A stretch of 64,000 nt of DNA from Ephemerocybe angulata (taxonomy: Eukaryota; Basidiomycota; Agaricomycetes; Agaricales; Psathyrellaceae), in NCBI GenBank assembly GCA_013368325.1, contig JAACJK010000228.1:292114-356113 (forward strand), in the 5' to 3' direction. Numbering within the stretch: the stretch's first letter is position 1; the number at the start of each line of letters is the position of its first letter. Position numbers and translations under genes: made by a program. Below are positions 8,355 through 21,135 of the stretch, one piece after another. The notes below the pieces were generated by a model. The model saw only the letters and a program-made list of their open reading frames with translations, was not told where the DNA came from and did not search any database.

Positions 8355-11300
8355 TCAATAGCCAAAGTGAACATACGGAATCCATGTGAGCAAGGATCGG
8401 TCTGAGCTGTCGCCGAGTCGAACTCGGAGCTGGTTAATGGCGTGGTGCAGGGCCTGAGCGGAGAGTTCACTATTGAACCCGGCCTTGCTATGGTCCAGTA
8501 GATATTGGTAGAAGTCGGTGGCCACATCTGGTGCGTGCCGATCCCCGATCGACCACATCGTCGCGACCACTCGACGATATCCGGCAGCGAGCATCCCCGC
8601 AGCCAGATGAACAGCTTCGTCCGGGAGTTCCTGTACGCCAGTGCTCGTCTGGCATGCTGAGAGGAATGCAAGGTCCGCGTCCTTGAGGTTCCGCTGTAGG
8701 ATAGCGCCGAGCTCCATAGAGCCATCGTGAAAAAGAAAACGACTCCCGAGAGGATCCTCCGCGTTTTGTGAGCCGTGACACGCGAGGTGAACGGCGCTAA
8801 ACTTTTCCATATTGTCCAGACAAGTAGCGGCTGAAACGGAACTTCCTTCGAGCTTCTCCACCCTCACACCCCCCTCCGTGAGCACATCATAGATGATGCG
8901 AGCTTCTTTCGTGGTTCCAGGTATGGAGGAGACGCCAGGTGCGTTTGGCTGACTGGTCACGAATATGCCAGATGCCTTCGCGTCATTGGGCTGCCCGTTC
9001 TTGACTCGATCGGTGAGAGCAGTGACGGTCGGGGTGTATGAGGATATAGCATAGTCCAGAATAGTTTCAGAGCTGTTACCTCCATACATCCCCGCTGCAT
9101 GGAGGGGAGGAAGGATAAGGCTCCGGTAGGACACCACCAAATTCTCGGTGGTGCCGACGAGGATGATTGATCTATTTTCTGAAAGATATAGTACTCAGTA
9201 ATTATTATATTCAGTGATACCGAAGGGTGAATACACTCACCGAGAGGTTTAAACTTCGGAGGATGGGTTCTACCACTCTCTCCCATAGACCCTTAAGGAT
9301 ACCTTGAACGACTGTCCGAGCACCCGCTCTAGTTGAGGTGGCACTCCTAATCCCCCTCTCTCCATCTCTATTCTCTGGCAACACTACAGCTTCGCTTCCT
9401 CTATCGCGGAGATGATGCGCTTTTAATTGTGTCCTGAGATCCTTCTGATATTGAGCGCACATTTCAAACGAGAAGTTGTGAAGGGGAACGTGGAGAGGGA
9501 CGCCCTCCCCTGCCTTCAACACAATCGCATCGCACCGAAGACTATCAACATTGATGACGATGACATAGCCGGATTCTGGTAGGTCCTGTAGGATGGTTTC
9601 AAACGGCAGCGGCTTGAGGAAGTTCGCAAACCCGGGAATGGCCCGTACTCTTTCCAGGAGACCCTCCCACTGTCGCGCAAGTAGCAAATGATGTTGAGCT
9701 TCCTCCTCCAAAGATATCTTCTCCGATGGCAACATATCCATTCGTGCCGTGGACCTAACAGATCCAGCGGTTTCGAGCTGCTTTGAAGTCTCCATGAACT
9801 TCTGGGCGAGACTACTGTCATGGCGTCTTAGGTCGTCCAGGGGTGTTCGGAGATTGGTGAGCTGACCCCATACAAGACAGCGACCCTGTTCAAGCCACTC
9901 CATGGCTTTATCGATTCGACCAAGAGCAAATGCGGAGGAAGCACCTTGGAGGGAAAGACCAGAACTATCTTGAAGGTGGGCGTACCGCCTCTGGAGGGTT
10001 TGCTCGAGCGCCGCTGTCAACGCAATCAAGTGAATGGTAGTGTCGAAAGCGAGCAGAATGTCGGAGGGTGTGGGATGGGAAAGATTCCTAGTCAGCGATC
10101 GAACCCAACACTTCGCCGCCTCTAGTTTGGTATGTGGAGAGCCGGAAGGGTGGGTCGCAGCTGCCTTGTACTTGTAAATGGCCTCATATAAGTCACGCAG
10201 ATTGTCGGTGCGCTGGAAGCGCGACTCGAGCGAGCGGGAGAGGCTGGTGAGCAGGACGGGCATGTCCACATGACCGAAGGGAGTAAGCTCCAATGCGTTA
10301 CGTTTCATAGAAATGGCCTCATCGAGGTCTGCAATATCTCCGTTGCGCTCGGAGCGCATCCAAAGCGATATTCCGAGGCTGTTGAGCCTCGCGGGCCTCA
10401 TGGAATGGCCATGGTGAGAGAGCTCTAGTGCTCTCCGCTTCTTGGAAACGGCTTCATCGAGGTCTCCTATATCTCCAGTCCGCTTGAAGCGTGAGTCGAG
10501 CAATACTGCAAGGTTGGTGAGCCTGCCGGGCATGTCGACATGCCACCACTCCGGTGTAAGCTCGACTGACTTTCGATTCAGTGAAAGAGCCTCATTGAGT
10601 TCTGCGATATCTCCAGTGCGCTCGGAGTGTAGCTTGAGCGAAGCGGAGAGGCTCATCAGCATCGTGGGCAGGTCGGCGTGTCCATCCGGAGTGAGTTCTA
10701 CCGATTGGCGCTTCATTACGAGTGCCTCACCAAGATCGCCCATATCTCCGGTGCGCTCGAAGCGTAAATGGAGCGAAGATCCGAGGCTGCTGAGCCTCGC
10801 TGGCATGCGCTCATGCTTATCGGGGTGGAGTTCCAGTGACTTCCGCTTCATGGAAATAGCTTCGATGATGTCCCCTATATCTCCAGCGCGCTCGAAGCGT
10901 GAGCTGAGAGATGTTGCGAGGCTGTCGAGCCTCCTGGGCATGTCGAGATGACCCTCGGGAGTGAGCTCTACTGATTCTCGACCCTTGGAAACGGCATCGT
11001 TGAGGTCTTCAATATGTCCAATCCGCTTGAAGCGCAGCCAGAGCGAAGTACCAAGGCCTTGGAGCCTCTCGGGCATGTCGGGATGGCCATCGGGGGTGAG
11101 TGTTACCGATCTTTGCATCATCGAAACGGCTTCATCGATGTCTGAGATATCCTCCGTCGAATCGAAGCGAGAGCAGAGAAAGATACCAAGGCTATTGAGT
11201 CTTACGGGAGTCTCCGAGTCACCTTCAGGAGTGAGCTCTACAGATCTTTCCTCCCTTTCAATGGCTTCGTCGAGGTCTGTGAACTCTCCCGTCTGCTTGA

Positions 11301-11462
11301 AGCGCGAGTAAAGCAAGGTACCGAGCTTGTTGAGCCTCCTAGCCATTTTGCAAGGATCATCGGGAGTGAGTTGTACTCGTTTTCGAAGATTTACTATCGC
11401 CTTCGAGATTTCAGCGAGATCTCCCGTTTTTCGAAGACGGGCTTCCGACTGGCTGCCAGCTT
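8355..11462 (-). pseudogene. TPR-repeat CHAT-domain protein with a frameshift
   Basis: Intracellular protein with degenerate TPR repeats of about 50 residues (units such as TGDIxDLxEAIS and LELTPxGHxDMPxRL), followed by a C-terminal CHAT domain, a caspase-like peptidase fold. The CHAT His and Cys motifs are visible as HLACHG and LSACQT, and the end WIPYVHFGY is typical of the fungal family. An upstream exon joins at acceptor 11463/11462; ATG GCC GAC near 11627 is a candidate start, but its splice phase does not fit. The exon 9241-11462 joins through a 62-nt intron (donor GTGAGT) to the exon starting at 9178. Within WWCPTGALSFLP-LHAAG the frame jumps at about 9101-9110, as if one C were missing from a CCCC run. 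As written it terminates near 8957 and loses both catalytic motifs. Either a recent pseudogene or a one-base sequence error. Confidence 0.75.
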
Positions 11463-12219
11463 CTAATAAAATAAGTAGTTCGAGCAATGCAGATTAGATT
11501 CCATTATCGAGATCCCTCGCCTTCGCTGAGCAGTGTTGCATTCGAGCTAGATAACCATATTATCAGCACCGAACCAGCATATCTTAATAAGACATACTCG
11601 TTGCAGTCTGTATCCTTGTCGGCCATGTCTATATCGCTGAAGTGAAGTAGAATCAGTGAATGGGAAGGTTTCATCAGGATGTCCTCGTCCAATGGCACGC
11701 TATATATCTATCCGAGGCAGCACAGCATCCAAATTCAATCACCCATAGCCCATCGTCACTGCCAGTGGAAGGCGATGATACTCCCCACTAAGTCCATGGG
11801 GCCGCCCCGGGCGCTTTCTATATCCGACAATGCGATGGCTTATCGCACACAGCATCCTTACAACGTGTTATGGGCGCCTATCAGCTGTGATAGTCCAATG
11901 TAGCATGGACAAATACATTCGACCCGCTTCAGTAAGTAGAACTATTTCAGGACCCAGGTCAACAAAGTAAGATAGTCTTAAAAGTTACATCCCCGTTGCA
12001 ACTTGGGGAGTACGTTTCGGTCATTGAGGCTGATCTCACGAACGTCGGGCGTTTCATCGACGCATATGGCATAGAGGTGCGGATTTCTAAGTACATCGTA
12101 CACCACCTAGTGAGTAGTGGGGCAGAGGAGTAACTCAAGGGCCAAGGCAGGTACGGCGCGTTGAATCACAACTGGAACATGGAAAGCGCGTAGGTGGAAT
12201 ACATACTGTTCTAGCAAGG
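11463..12219. other. Region upstream of the CHAT gene; no complete gene
   Basis: Contains the possible first CHAT exon (minus strand, about 11618-11627, followed by donor GTATGT). Otherwise no gene is supported. Confidence 0.4.
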
Positions 12220-13101
12220 CTACAAGAGAACAGTGGTAACAAAAAGAATCGAGGACATGGCGACTATAACCGAGGCTGAGGTTCTCGCCGCAGCGTTTTT
12301 CACTGCTGCCAAGGAGGTGCTGGGAGCGCTGGAGGTACCAGCTGCTGTCGTCGAGGCGCCGGACGTGGAGGAGGTCAGCGTCGCGGTGCTGCTCCCAGCA
12401 GTGGCCGACGAGCCACTCAATGGCCCACTGCTAGTAACTGTACCTCCAGTCGCCGCACCTGTGAGGGTATACCCCGAAGCGGCGCATGCGTCCGTGAATT
12501 CTGAAGAACGTACGTGAATTGGGGCCATCAGATTATGCAACACACATCTATGACTATGTTTACTCACTCTTCTCCTCCACCTGAGTTTTCTCTTCAAGTA
12601 TTTCGACCGTTCCACCTCCGCTTTCTCCATCAATCAATCCCAGGGCGGCCTGTCTGCCCTTGGCGCTGAGAATCAGGCACTCGAAGCAGCCTTGCATGAG
12701 ATTGTAATTATCGGTAGTGCAGGCACATAAGTCGGGATTGGCGGTGGTTCCGCAGGCCTATTCGCGATGTGATATAGATATCAGCTACATCCTTGCGACC
12801 CAACGGGCTATGGGAAAGTGTACTACCAACTCACCTTGAATGCATTGCTACCCTCATCGCACAGAGAGTCACACTACGCCAACGAATGCTTATGTTCAGG
12901 GACGGCCCTCGGTCACGGGAAAGTACCAGCACAAACCTCTCCACGGCGTGCAACTTGGCCTGCAAAGAATGTCGGAGGCGCTATCGCTGATACTGTAAGC
13001 GGTCTTTTGAGCACGAGCGCACCGTCTGTAGGTGTGTGGGGAATAGACAACGTACCTTGAAGTGCAGTAAGGAGCGCGATGAATGAGTGTGAGGTTCGCA
13101 T
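12220..13101 (-). CDS. Small eight-cysteine, Ser/Thr-rich, probably GPI-anchored surface protein
   Basis: Five-exon model: 13056-13101, 12937-12986, 12835-12873, 12568-12757 and 12220-12500. All junctions are GT-AG and phases agree, giving 201 residues. The N-terminus MRTSHSFIALLTALQ is a signal peptide. A compact region follows with eight cysteines: CDSLC, KACG, NPDLCAC, GCFEC and DACA. Then comes a Gly/Ser/Thr/Ala-rich stalk (about residues 115-175) and a hydrophobic C-terminus (SVIVAMSSILFVTTVLL), typical of GPI attachment. The cysteine layout resembles CFEM-like cell-surface proteins of basidiomycetes but the spacing is not strict CFEM. Likely displayed on the wall or plasma membrane; the ligand is unknown. 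The introns are short, down to about 60 bases. Confidence 0.72.
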
Positions 13102-15147
13102 ATTGTGATAACTCGGGTGCTAGAAGGATCTGCCAACGGGGAGCACGAATGACGCCTATTATATAGAAAATGAGCGGGGCCTGGAACGGAGCGGACCCTG
13201 GATAGGCTAATACTACTGTGAGTCTTGGCAGGCACCAGCGGGGGAGAGTAGTGGCGCATTAAAACAAGGTTTTTGACAGCGTGCCACTGCGACCGAAATT
13301 CCGAATGCAAGAACGAGGACAGGTCTCGAGGCTCATTCCTACGTCCTGATCCTCCTAGCCTTTTTAAAGTTCAAATATTCATTGACTTTCTTCAGTATTG
13401 GAAGCGCAGGAGTAATCTGTATAGGTACATATCGGGATTCGTGTTTGCTCCTTCGAAAGTCTTGGCGACAGGACTTGACTGATGGCCGTCGAGGAGAATG
13501 TCATCAGTTTGGCGGGACCAGGCCTTCGCCTTCCCAATGCAGGTCAATGCCCGCCCACGTTTCTCTTGCAGCCATGTGTCTAACCTGACACCGCGGCATA
13601 CTACATACTCATTCCCAAACAGAATGACCGAAGTTTCCCTCCTTGTTAATGAATCGAGTATGTATACATATCTGAAGTCTTCACGTCATGCTCTGTGTAC
13701 CATAGTCAAACATGCTCCTCTCATAGCTCCAGGCATTTAACTCTAAGTATTGTCAAGGCGCCACACAACGGCGCCTTCACCGAAGTTGTTCTTCCTTATG
13801 AAAGCCTTGGGATGAACTTCAAGAGTACCACCTCAGTGCATAATGAGGCAGTACTGGAATTGAGAGAGACAACGACGTTTTGAGCGTTGGCAATAGTCTA
13901 CCAGGCTGCAATGCCGGACTCCGGAGTTGCAACCCGCCGTCCGCCATCCAGGTTACTGGATTGGCATTCTGTGACTCTAAATCCCCAGTCCAGGTCCGAC
14001 TCCAGGGGCGTATGTAGTGTTCAGGGATATTGACCCTCGGTAAGATACAAGTCTAAGTGTACCCGTATCCCAAATGGGTGTATTAGGCGCCCTGTCGGGC
14101 GGACGGTCCATATTACCGCTCTCACTTTGCGAAGAACGAGCGGCTGTGGTGTATCATATGAGTATTACTGTAGATATATATATGAACGCATCTCACAAAC
14201 CAAGAGTTAGCGGTCGGTGGCGAAAGTTGAGCCATAGTCAGTAAATCGCTTAGATGACAGTGACTACAATTAAGCGCCCAATGTCGATTGAAGCTCAGAC
14301 CTCCAAGACCATCCGATTCATTTTGATTCATTGTCAAATTGTTCATAAGATGCCATGGTACCTTTTCGCGTAGAATACAATACCTCTGGGCTTTCCTCTG
14401 CCTCCGGGAAGTCAAAAACATAGGATACCTCTTCGACGGGACATACTCCCGTTCTTTGTCTTACGTCAATCCACTATCCACAGTTTCTGGTGGTCAGCTT
14501 CGAAAGTTCATCAACATAAACTGTTATATATGTAAGTGGATGGCTGATCGATCCTTCAAGGTCTCTGACATTGTGTGAATGTTGCCCAAGGGCGCCCGAC
14601 GATCTGGGCCTTACGTTGATAAGGCTCTCTCAGCGCGATGCCTACCATTCTCCTTAGGTACACTTGAGCTTCCCCGTTTTACTCGTTCTCCTGAACCAAG
14701 TGTACCCTCCCGGAACTTGTTAGGGCGCCATTTAACTCACGCAAACTGGTAGACGTGCCCAGAAGCTCCCGAGTCTCACTCACGCAGGATGTTTTCATCC
14801 TACCATCAGGAAATAACCTTTATAACCACGCCTTTCCTGTGAAAGATATGTCAGTTTCTCGTGATTGTCAATGTTTTCTCACTAGCACTGCATCTTTGCG
14901 CGCCCTTGGGTTACTGGAGCGCAGTATATCTTGTCTTCTAATGATGATCTTCACCTCACATCAGCCGCGAACCAAGTCTCAAGGCGTCTTATCTCCCCTC
15001 ACATAGTATGTACCTTGAGAAAGCAGTCGGATGAATTCTTCCCCTCATTCCATTCCCCCATGAACGGCTCGAAGTTATAGGGCACATCACACTCATTTAC
15101 ATTCCCTTCTTCATATCCCCCGCAGCATTCAATCTAAGGGCGCCAAC
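13102..15147. other. Long intergenic stretch, no gene supported
   Basis: About 2 kb with only short unrelated open frames on both strands. I see no domain, tRNA or convincing repeat. It holds the divergent upstream regions of the surface-protein gene (minus) and the membrane-protein gene (plus). Confidence 0.5.
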
Positions 15148-16774
15148 ATGCCAAACTGGGTCGTAGCGGACGACTCTAGCAGCTACATTGCGTACTCCGG
15201 GAGTTGGGTGCGCCAAACGGGCTCTTCGCGTCAGTGGGAGAGCGCAGTTCACTCGACGTCTCAATCTGGTGCTTCCGCCACCTTTCGATTTCGAGGTACG
15301 TCTTAGCTCTGTGCGTTCGAAGTTGTGGGCTGCTATATATACTGTACTTGCATCCCAGGCACAGGAATTAAAGTATACGGGACTATCCCAAGCGGTTCTG
15401 GTGTCATTAGATCCCAGTACATCGTCGACGGTGGCTCGCCTACCACCGTTGAACGTCAAGCCGGCGCCAATCCTGCGTACAACGAGGTCCTTCTCGACTT
15501 ATCAAGCTTGGCGGCGGTAGACCATTCCGTCACAATCACAAATCTCGGAGGAGGAGCAGACTTTCAGTTGGATAGGCTATCATTCCTGCCGACGAGTGAT
15601 CCAGCTTCTGAGACTCCACTTCCGCCTGCGTGAGTACAAATCTAAGCACGATTTTGAGTATAACTTTAACTCATACCCAAGAGCTGCTCCCCCTGCTTCA
15701 ACAATACCTACCTCATCTACGACTGTATACACTCCATCGCCCTCCCCTTCACCTACCCACTCATCCATTCCTTCGTCGACCTCTATTTTCCCCTCCAACA
15801 CTGGCAGCTCGAGTAACACCGGTGCAGGAACTGCACCATCTGGAGATACTGCTGGGTCAGGGACTACTGGAGGCGGGAGTAATACTTCCAACTCTGGAAG
15901 CAGCGCGGATGGAAATAGTGGCTCAAGTAAGTCCGATACTGGAAGGGTCTCTACCAGCACGATCTCCCGCATGGCTCCCGGGGAGTCTCAAGTCACCACA
16001 ATCGTCGACTCTAAAGGGATAACGTCAACTGCGACAATCATCGGTGGCACAAACGGCGGTACGTTCTACTACGATGCATACAGAGAGGTATGCTAATTGA
16101 ATTGAACACCCACTCTTCAGAATCCAGCACAGTTCTCGTGAAGGTCTCCAGCGGTGTAACATACACCATCACTGAGGGATCGAGCGAAACAAGCGGAAGC
16201 CATCCAATCGGTAGCTCCGGCGGCATCTCCAAAGGAGCGCTCGCAGGTATTGTTATCGCAGCAATGCTCGTGCTCTTCGCGTTTGCTCTGTTACTCTTTC
16301 TTCTCATTCGCCGCCGCCGCCGCCGTTTGGCCAGACTAAGTGCAGGTGTGGGACCTCAGGCAAGGGGTGCGTGTATTTTGAAAGGTATCAGAGTATGGGT
16401 GGACTGACATCTCGATACTCACAACAGAGAACAGAGACGGGAACCCCGACCCCTTTAGCCTTGCCGCGCAGAACACAACCGGACACGATGAAATATTCAA
16501 ACGTCCTTTCACCCCACCCCCAGCCAACGATACTTCGCTGGGCCATCCACCCTCTCCATCGCTATACTATTCAGCAGAAGGATACACCGATCAAGGTTCT
16601 CTCCCACCCTTGCTTCATCATCGGAGAAATACGTCTTCGGATATGGGTTCGACGGGAATGCTGTCTTGGCCAGACTCCAATCATGCGCGCGCAGGTTCGA
16701 CTTCTGATGTTCCTCCCCCATCTTACCAGGCCGCTGTTCCACTGCATCTTGAAGATGATCACCGTATAAAGTGA
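15148..16774 (+). CDS. Single-pass membrane protein with extracellular domain and Ser/Thr-rich stalk
   Basis: Five-exon model: 15148-15295, 15359-15629, 15682-16058, 16121-16366 and 16428-16774. Splice phases agree and give 462 residues. The N-terminal about 140 residues (MPNWVVADDSSSYIAYSGSW ...) look like the beta-rich extracellular domain found in many Agaricomycete membrane proteins, with repeated short motifs such as IKVYGTIP and FQLDRLSFLP. A Pro/Ser/Thr stalk follows (about 140-265), then one transmembrane helix (GIVIAAMLVLFAFALLLFLL) flanked by six arginines and a cytoplasmic tail containing PPPSYQA. No obvious cleaved signal peptide is seen, so the helix probably acts as signal anchor. 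Function unknown; the layout suggests a wall or surface sensor. Confidence 0.75.
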
Positions 16775-17195
16775 GATTGTATCGATCTACCTACAAACAT
16801 CATGTTCGCCGATCCCTTGAACTTTGCCTGAACTCTCCATCCTGCTGGTCACCAAAGGGCCAAATGCTATTCAGTATTCGTGAGCGTTCCTAATTCGACT
16901 AAAGTCTGTATCGTAAGGATATATAAGAGGTCACTTATCCTATTGAGTGCGCGAGCGAGGTAGACAGCCTCGTGAGGGTAGCTAGTATGTAAACGTCCAC
17001 AGTGAAAACAAAACCAAACTAAAACGAATGCGAGAAGAAGGTATAACAGAACACAAAGATAATGTACATAGAGATCCAACAGAAGAAAACGAATGTGCGT
17101 TGATGATAAACATAGCGACAACCAATAAATCCAAAACCTTACATGCAGAACCAAATTCCAAAACAAATCGAAAACTGTCCATTACCCCGGGTACC
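16775..17195. other. Convergent 3' intergenic region
   Basis: Separates the membrane-protein gene (plus) from the protease gene (minus). It is A-rich on the plus strand at about 17000-17160. No gene is supported. Confidence 0.5.
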
Positions 17196-20100
17196 TCACC
17201 GCGCGACTCCAATCTCCTGTACGTTCAGAACCCCACTCACACCATCGACATCAACATCAACATCGACGCTCCTCTTCCCCTTCCCCCGCGCCGCACCGAC
17301 ACCCGCCATCCCCCCTTTCAACACAGACGAGTGCCGCGTAAATAGCCGCTCCTCATCGTACGACCCAACGCTGTACACACTATCGTCGACCGACGACCCC
17401 CTCCGCACAACCTCACCCACACCCCAGCCTTTTTGTATGCGGTCATAATGCGCCTGCGTTGGTGTCCGACCTTCGTCGAACCAGGTAGAGACGGGGGTGA
17501 CAGTAGAACTCGGCGCTGGCGCCAAACCGGGACTGGATCGGGACGTCAGATTTTGAGTGGGTGTCGAGGGGATTATGGTTGACGATGGAAGCGTATTGGG
17601 GAGGGAGGGGCGGGTAGCCGCTTCGTAGTACGAGTCGATTCGGTAGTCCTCCTCGGCGAGTGCAGCGCGTAGATGCGTAGACGAACTCCCCGAATACGAG
17701 CGCGGTACGATGATCCCGGGTGGAAGCACCGCACTGTCGTTTCGCATATGTCGGGAGATATTTGGAGGTAGCGGGCCGAGGTCTTCGTCGTCGTCGCGAG
17801 GGTTCTTGGGGTTGCTGCTGGCGGCGACGGGTTCCGTGAAGTCGGATGGAGGGGAAGCTACGAGCTCGAGACCAAGCCCGAGACCGGCAGCCTGGAGTGC
17901 GGACTCGTATGCGCCGGGAGAGTGGAAGGTAGACGTCGATTGATACTTGGGATCGCCTCCTATATGCGGCGGCGATGCTGGTATTTGGGACTCAACAATC
18001 GGAGGGACGATGAACGTCGTGGAGGGGAGAGGAGGAGACGCCGCGGAGTATGTCGAGTCCACCTTCGAGTCGCGTTCAGGCGACAAGACTACAGTATCAT
18101 CGCCTCGAACTGAGGCTATACTTCTCTTCACATTCCCATAAACCTCCTCGTCGAGATCCTCGCGTTCTACATCCTCTCCCCCATTCGCCTTACCTCTCGT
18201 TCCTATCCGTGCCAACTCATACCCGGAGTCCCCTCCTATCCCCATGATCGCCTGCCGCATCTTCCTCTCCTGCTCCTTCGCTGCACTGACAGCCCCCGTC
18301 TCTGAAAGGTCCTCCGTACTCAAACCAACACTGCTCCCTCCTCCTCCCCCCCTCCCGCAACATAAAACGGCGGTCTCGGCGTCGACGCTCCACTCCGACT
18401 ATTCGGCTCGCGCCCCGCCTTATTATACCTCCGCCGCATCATCCAAAACCTCAGTCCAAACAGCGCGAAACACAGCGCAAAGAACGAAATGAGCGAAATA
18501 AGGACGATAATCCCCACACTCAACCCCTTCCTCCCATCCGCGCCGTCCGCCGTGAGCGGGTTCTTCCCACTCGCCCCATTCCCATTGTTACTCGAGATCG
18601 GCTGGTTGAGCACCCTTACCGAATGGAACTCGTCGAGCGCAACCGTCGGATCCGTCAACCCCAACAACCCCAACCGCGGCTGAATCCGCATTGAGCTGTT
18701 CTTTGGTGTTGGAAGTGCGTCTGTAGGATCCCCATCTGCCGCTACCGCCGCCGCCTCCATCTCGTCCGTGACCCCCAGCTCCTCTGCGGTGAAGGGATTT
18801 TCGAACACGCCGCCGTCCTTCGGTGGGACGTACCCCATGACGCTGTAGACGTTGCGCAGGAAGGGGACGCCGAGGATCATGTCACCGATGGCGTTGGGGC
18901 GCCCGAGGAAGGCGTCGGCGGATTGGATGAGTCCGACGCATGTTGCGCCTTTTTGGCCTGGGGAGGCGAGGGGTGGGAGTGCTGTGAGGTCGAGGGGGTG
19001 GAGTGGGATGGGCGAGCGGCCGTCGAGCGTGATGGTGAGGTTGAGGGGTGTCGTACAGGGGATGTAATCTGGAAGAGGGTTTGTTAGCGATCAGGGGATA
19101 AGGTAAGTTGAAGAGATAGATCAGGCAGTCGACTTCCATGCCGGTAGACGCCGAGAAGAGGCGAATAAGAACGAAATCAAGGCTCACACATTCCATCCTC
19201 AGCAGGTCCAATCCCCAACGCCCCCCAAATCGCATTCGCAATCTGACTCCGCGCCAAAATAACCGGCACCCCACTATCCACCACCGCACTCGGAAACGCC
19301 CCTCCCCCCACCGCCCTCGGCAACGTCACCTCCCTCACCTCCGTCACCCCACCGTCATTCTGCACATACACCGTAACCGCCCGCACCCCCGTCTTCCAAA
19401 ACAACGTCCCACTCCGCTCCGCCACAAGACTATCATACTCGACTCTCGCTTCAGACGTCTTGCCATCGACGAGGGGCAGGGATGTGATGTACTCGGGGTG
19501 GCGGCCGATGCCGAGGAGCGAGGGGATGCGGTCGCTCTCGGGGCGCGAGAGCAGCATGGAGACGAAGCGCCGCGCGGGGGCGTTGCGCACGGGCGTTATG
19601 GAGAAGAGGTTGGATGCCCAGGCGGCGCCGTCGGGGTCGTTGGAGGTGACGGGCGGGAGCGATTGGGCGATGACGGAGTTGAGCGGGAGCGCGAGGCCGA
19701 GGATGCCGTGGAAGGCGGGCGAGAGCGGCTCGGAGGCGACGGAGGAGGCGGCGGCTGGAGTGCGAAGTGAGGTGATGGTGTGAATCGAGTTTTGAGACGA
19801 GGAGAGCGGGTGAGATGGGTATCAGATCAGTAGGGGTCTCGAGCGTGGAGTGAGCTAAGGACGCACCGACGGCTTGATTCTCGATGCCGTATCCACCTAT
19901 TTGCACCTTGTCCCAGTATACGGGCCCTGAGACGTCGCCTTGGAGGTAGCTGATCGTGAAGTCCGCGCCTGTGCTGTCTGCGCCAGATGAGCCGGGGTCG
20001 TACATAGCTTTTGAGGAAGAAGCGACGGAGTTGGTTGAGGAAGAGGATGAGGTAATGTCTGAGCATTCGGAGGAGGTACAGTCGGTCGAGGCGATCCACT

Positions 20101-21135
20101 GGTGGCCAACGAATGGGGTCAACGATCGAATAAAAAGCAAGAAAAGAAGGACGACGCACCAGATCGCTTGACCCAGTATCAACCTGCAACAGAAACGTTT
20201 GAGGCTTGTCGTTGCGCCCGACGGTGACCGGTAGTACATAGTTTCTATTCGGTGAGATGTGGTTAGTATCGAGTTTATGAAGGGCGAAGGGAAGGGCGCG
20301 GGGTGATGCTCAAAGTCGCTGCAGAGCCGCTAAGCTCGCGGAACGTCGACACGCAGAAGCACGCGTGCGCCATGATAGAACCTGTCGTTCGAAACGATCT
20401 GCGCAATGGGCATCATCACCGCCAGTCGAACTTCACATCCTGTCGAACGAAACCTCGACACCGAACGAACTAAACCTCGCGTGGGCGGCTGATGCGAACG
20501 AAGGAGGGATATCGAAGTAGAAGTAAAATCGAAGGAGGAACAATGGGCGATGATCAGGGTTGATGTTCCGCTACGAGCTCCTTGGCCGACGAATTTCGAA
20601 TGGCACAAGAAGGTGGACGACGAGCCGCTAAACTCGCGGATCATCGAGACCAAGGTCGTTCGAAGGTCGATGCGGGGCGCATGGAACGGTGATACGAACG
20701 GAGGAACGGAGGAATGAAATGGAAGCAGGATGACTTTGGAAGGAGGGTGTAGATCCGGCCTGTGTTCCGATATCCAGCACCTCTTCCCATCCCAAACGAA
20801 GAGGACGAAACGAAGGGTAGAAAACAACAATCCCGAGACTTAAGAGCAAGAAGGAGAACTCACGCATCGTACACACCCCCACCCAACATCGTCATCGGCA
20901 ACACAACCCCATCGTTCCCCCCACTCCCCTCAATCGCTGGCGCCCTCCTCCCAAATGTCCCTCTCCCCTTCCCCGCAATCCTATCGTACTCCACGCCTGG
21001 GTACGTCTGCCTTCTCCCCAACGTCGTCTTTCGCCTGTCCCTTCCTTCCACGTACGGGCGTTCGTCCTGCGGGAGCGCACGGGCCTTGCCTTTCCAGCGC
21101 GCGCTGTGGTGTGTGGAGGGCGACGCGGGCGACAT
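17196..21135 (-). CDS. Membrane-anchored pepsin-family (A1) aspartic protease, reading frame disturbed near the tail
   Basis: Exons seen: (upstream unknown)-20864, 20160-20244, 19867-20098, 19188-19754 and 19068-17196. All junctions are GT-AG and in phase. The first catalytic motif is QVDTGSSDL, completed by W across the splice; the second is DSGVP in AVVDSGVPVILARSQIANAI, where DTG is usual. Further A1 hallmarks are FHGILGLAL and ILGVPFLRNVYSVMG. A transmembrane helix follows (VGIIVLISLISFFALCFALFGL, shown here in part) and a basic stop-transfer segment. As written, a G7 run (C7 at 18346-18352) puts the frame into a stop at 18320. One more G would open a further roughly 370-residue Ser/Pro-rich cytoplasmic tail ending at 17196. 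The N-terminal exon lacks a clear signal peptide (ATG at 21133-21135), so the true start probably lies in a further upstream exon. The intron 20245-20863 is 619 bases, about ten times its neighbours. Confidence 0.72.
20323..20760. repeat. Imperfect ~300-base tandem repeat inside the long protease intron
   Basis: A block starting gagccgctaa-ctcgcgga occurs at 20323 and again at 20622, a spacing of 299 bases. Similar order continues after each copy: gttcga, gatgcgaacg or gatacgaacg, ggagg, aagta or gaaat. It is rich in cgaacga-like words that recur elsewhere in the window. Confidence 0.6.
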
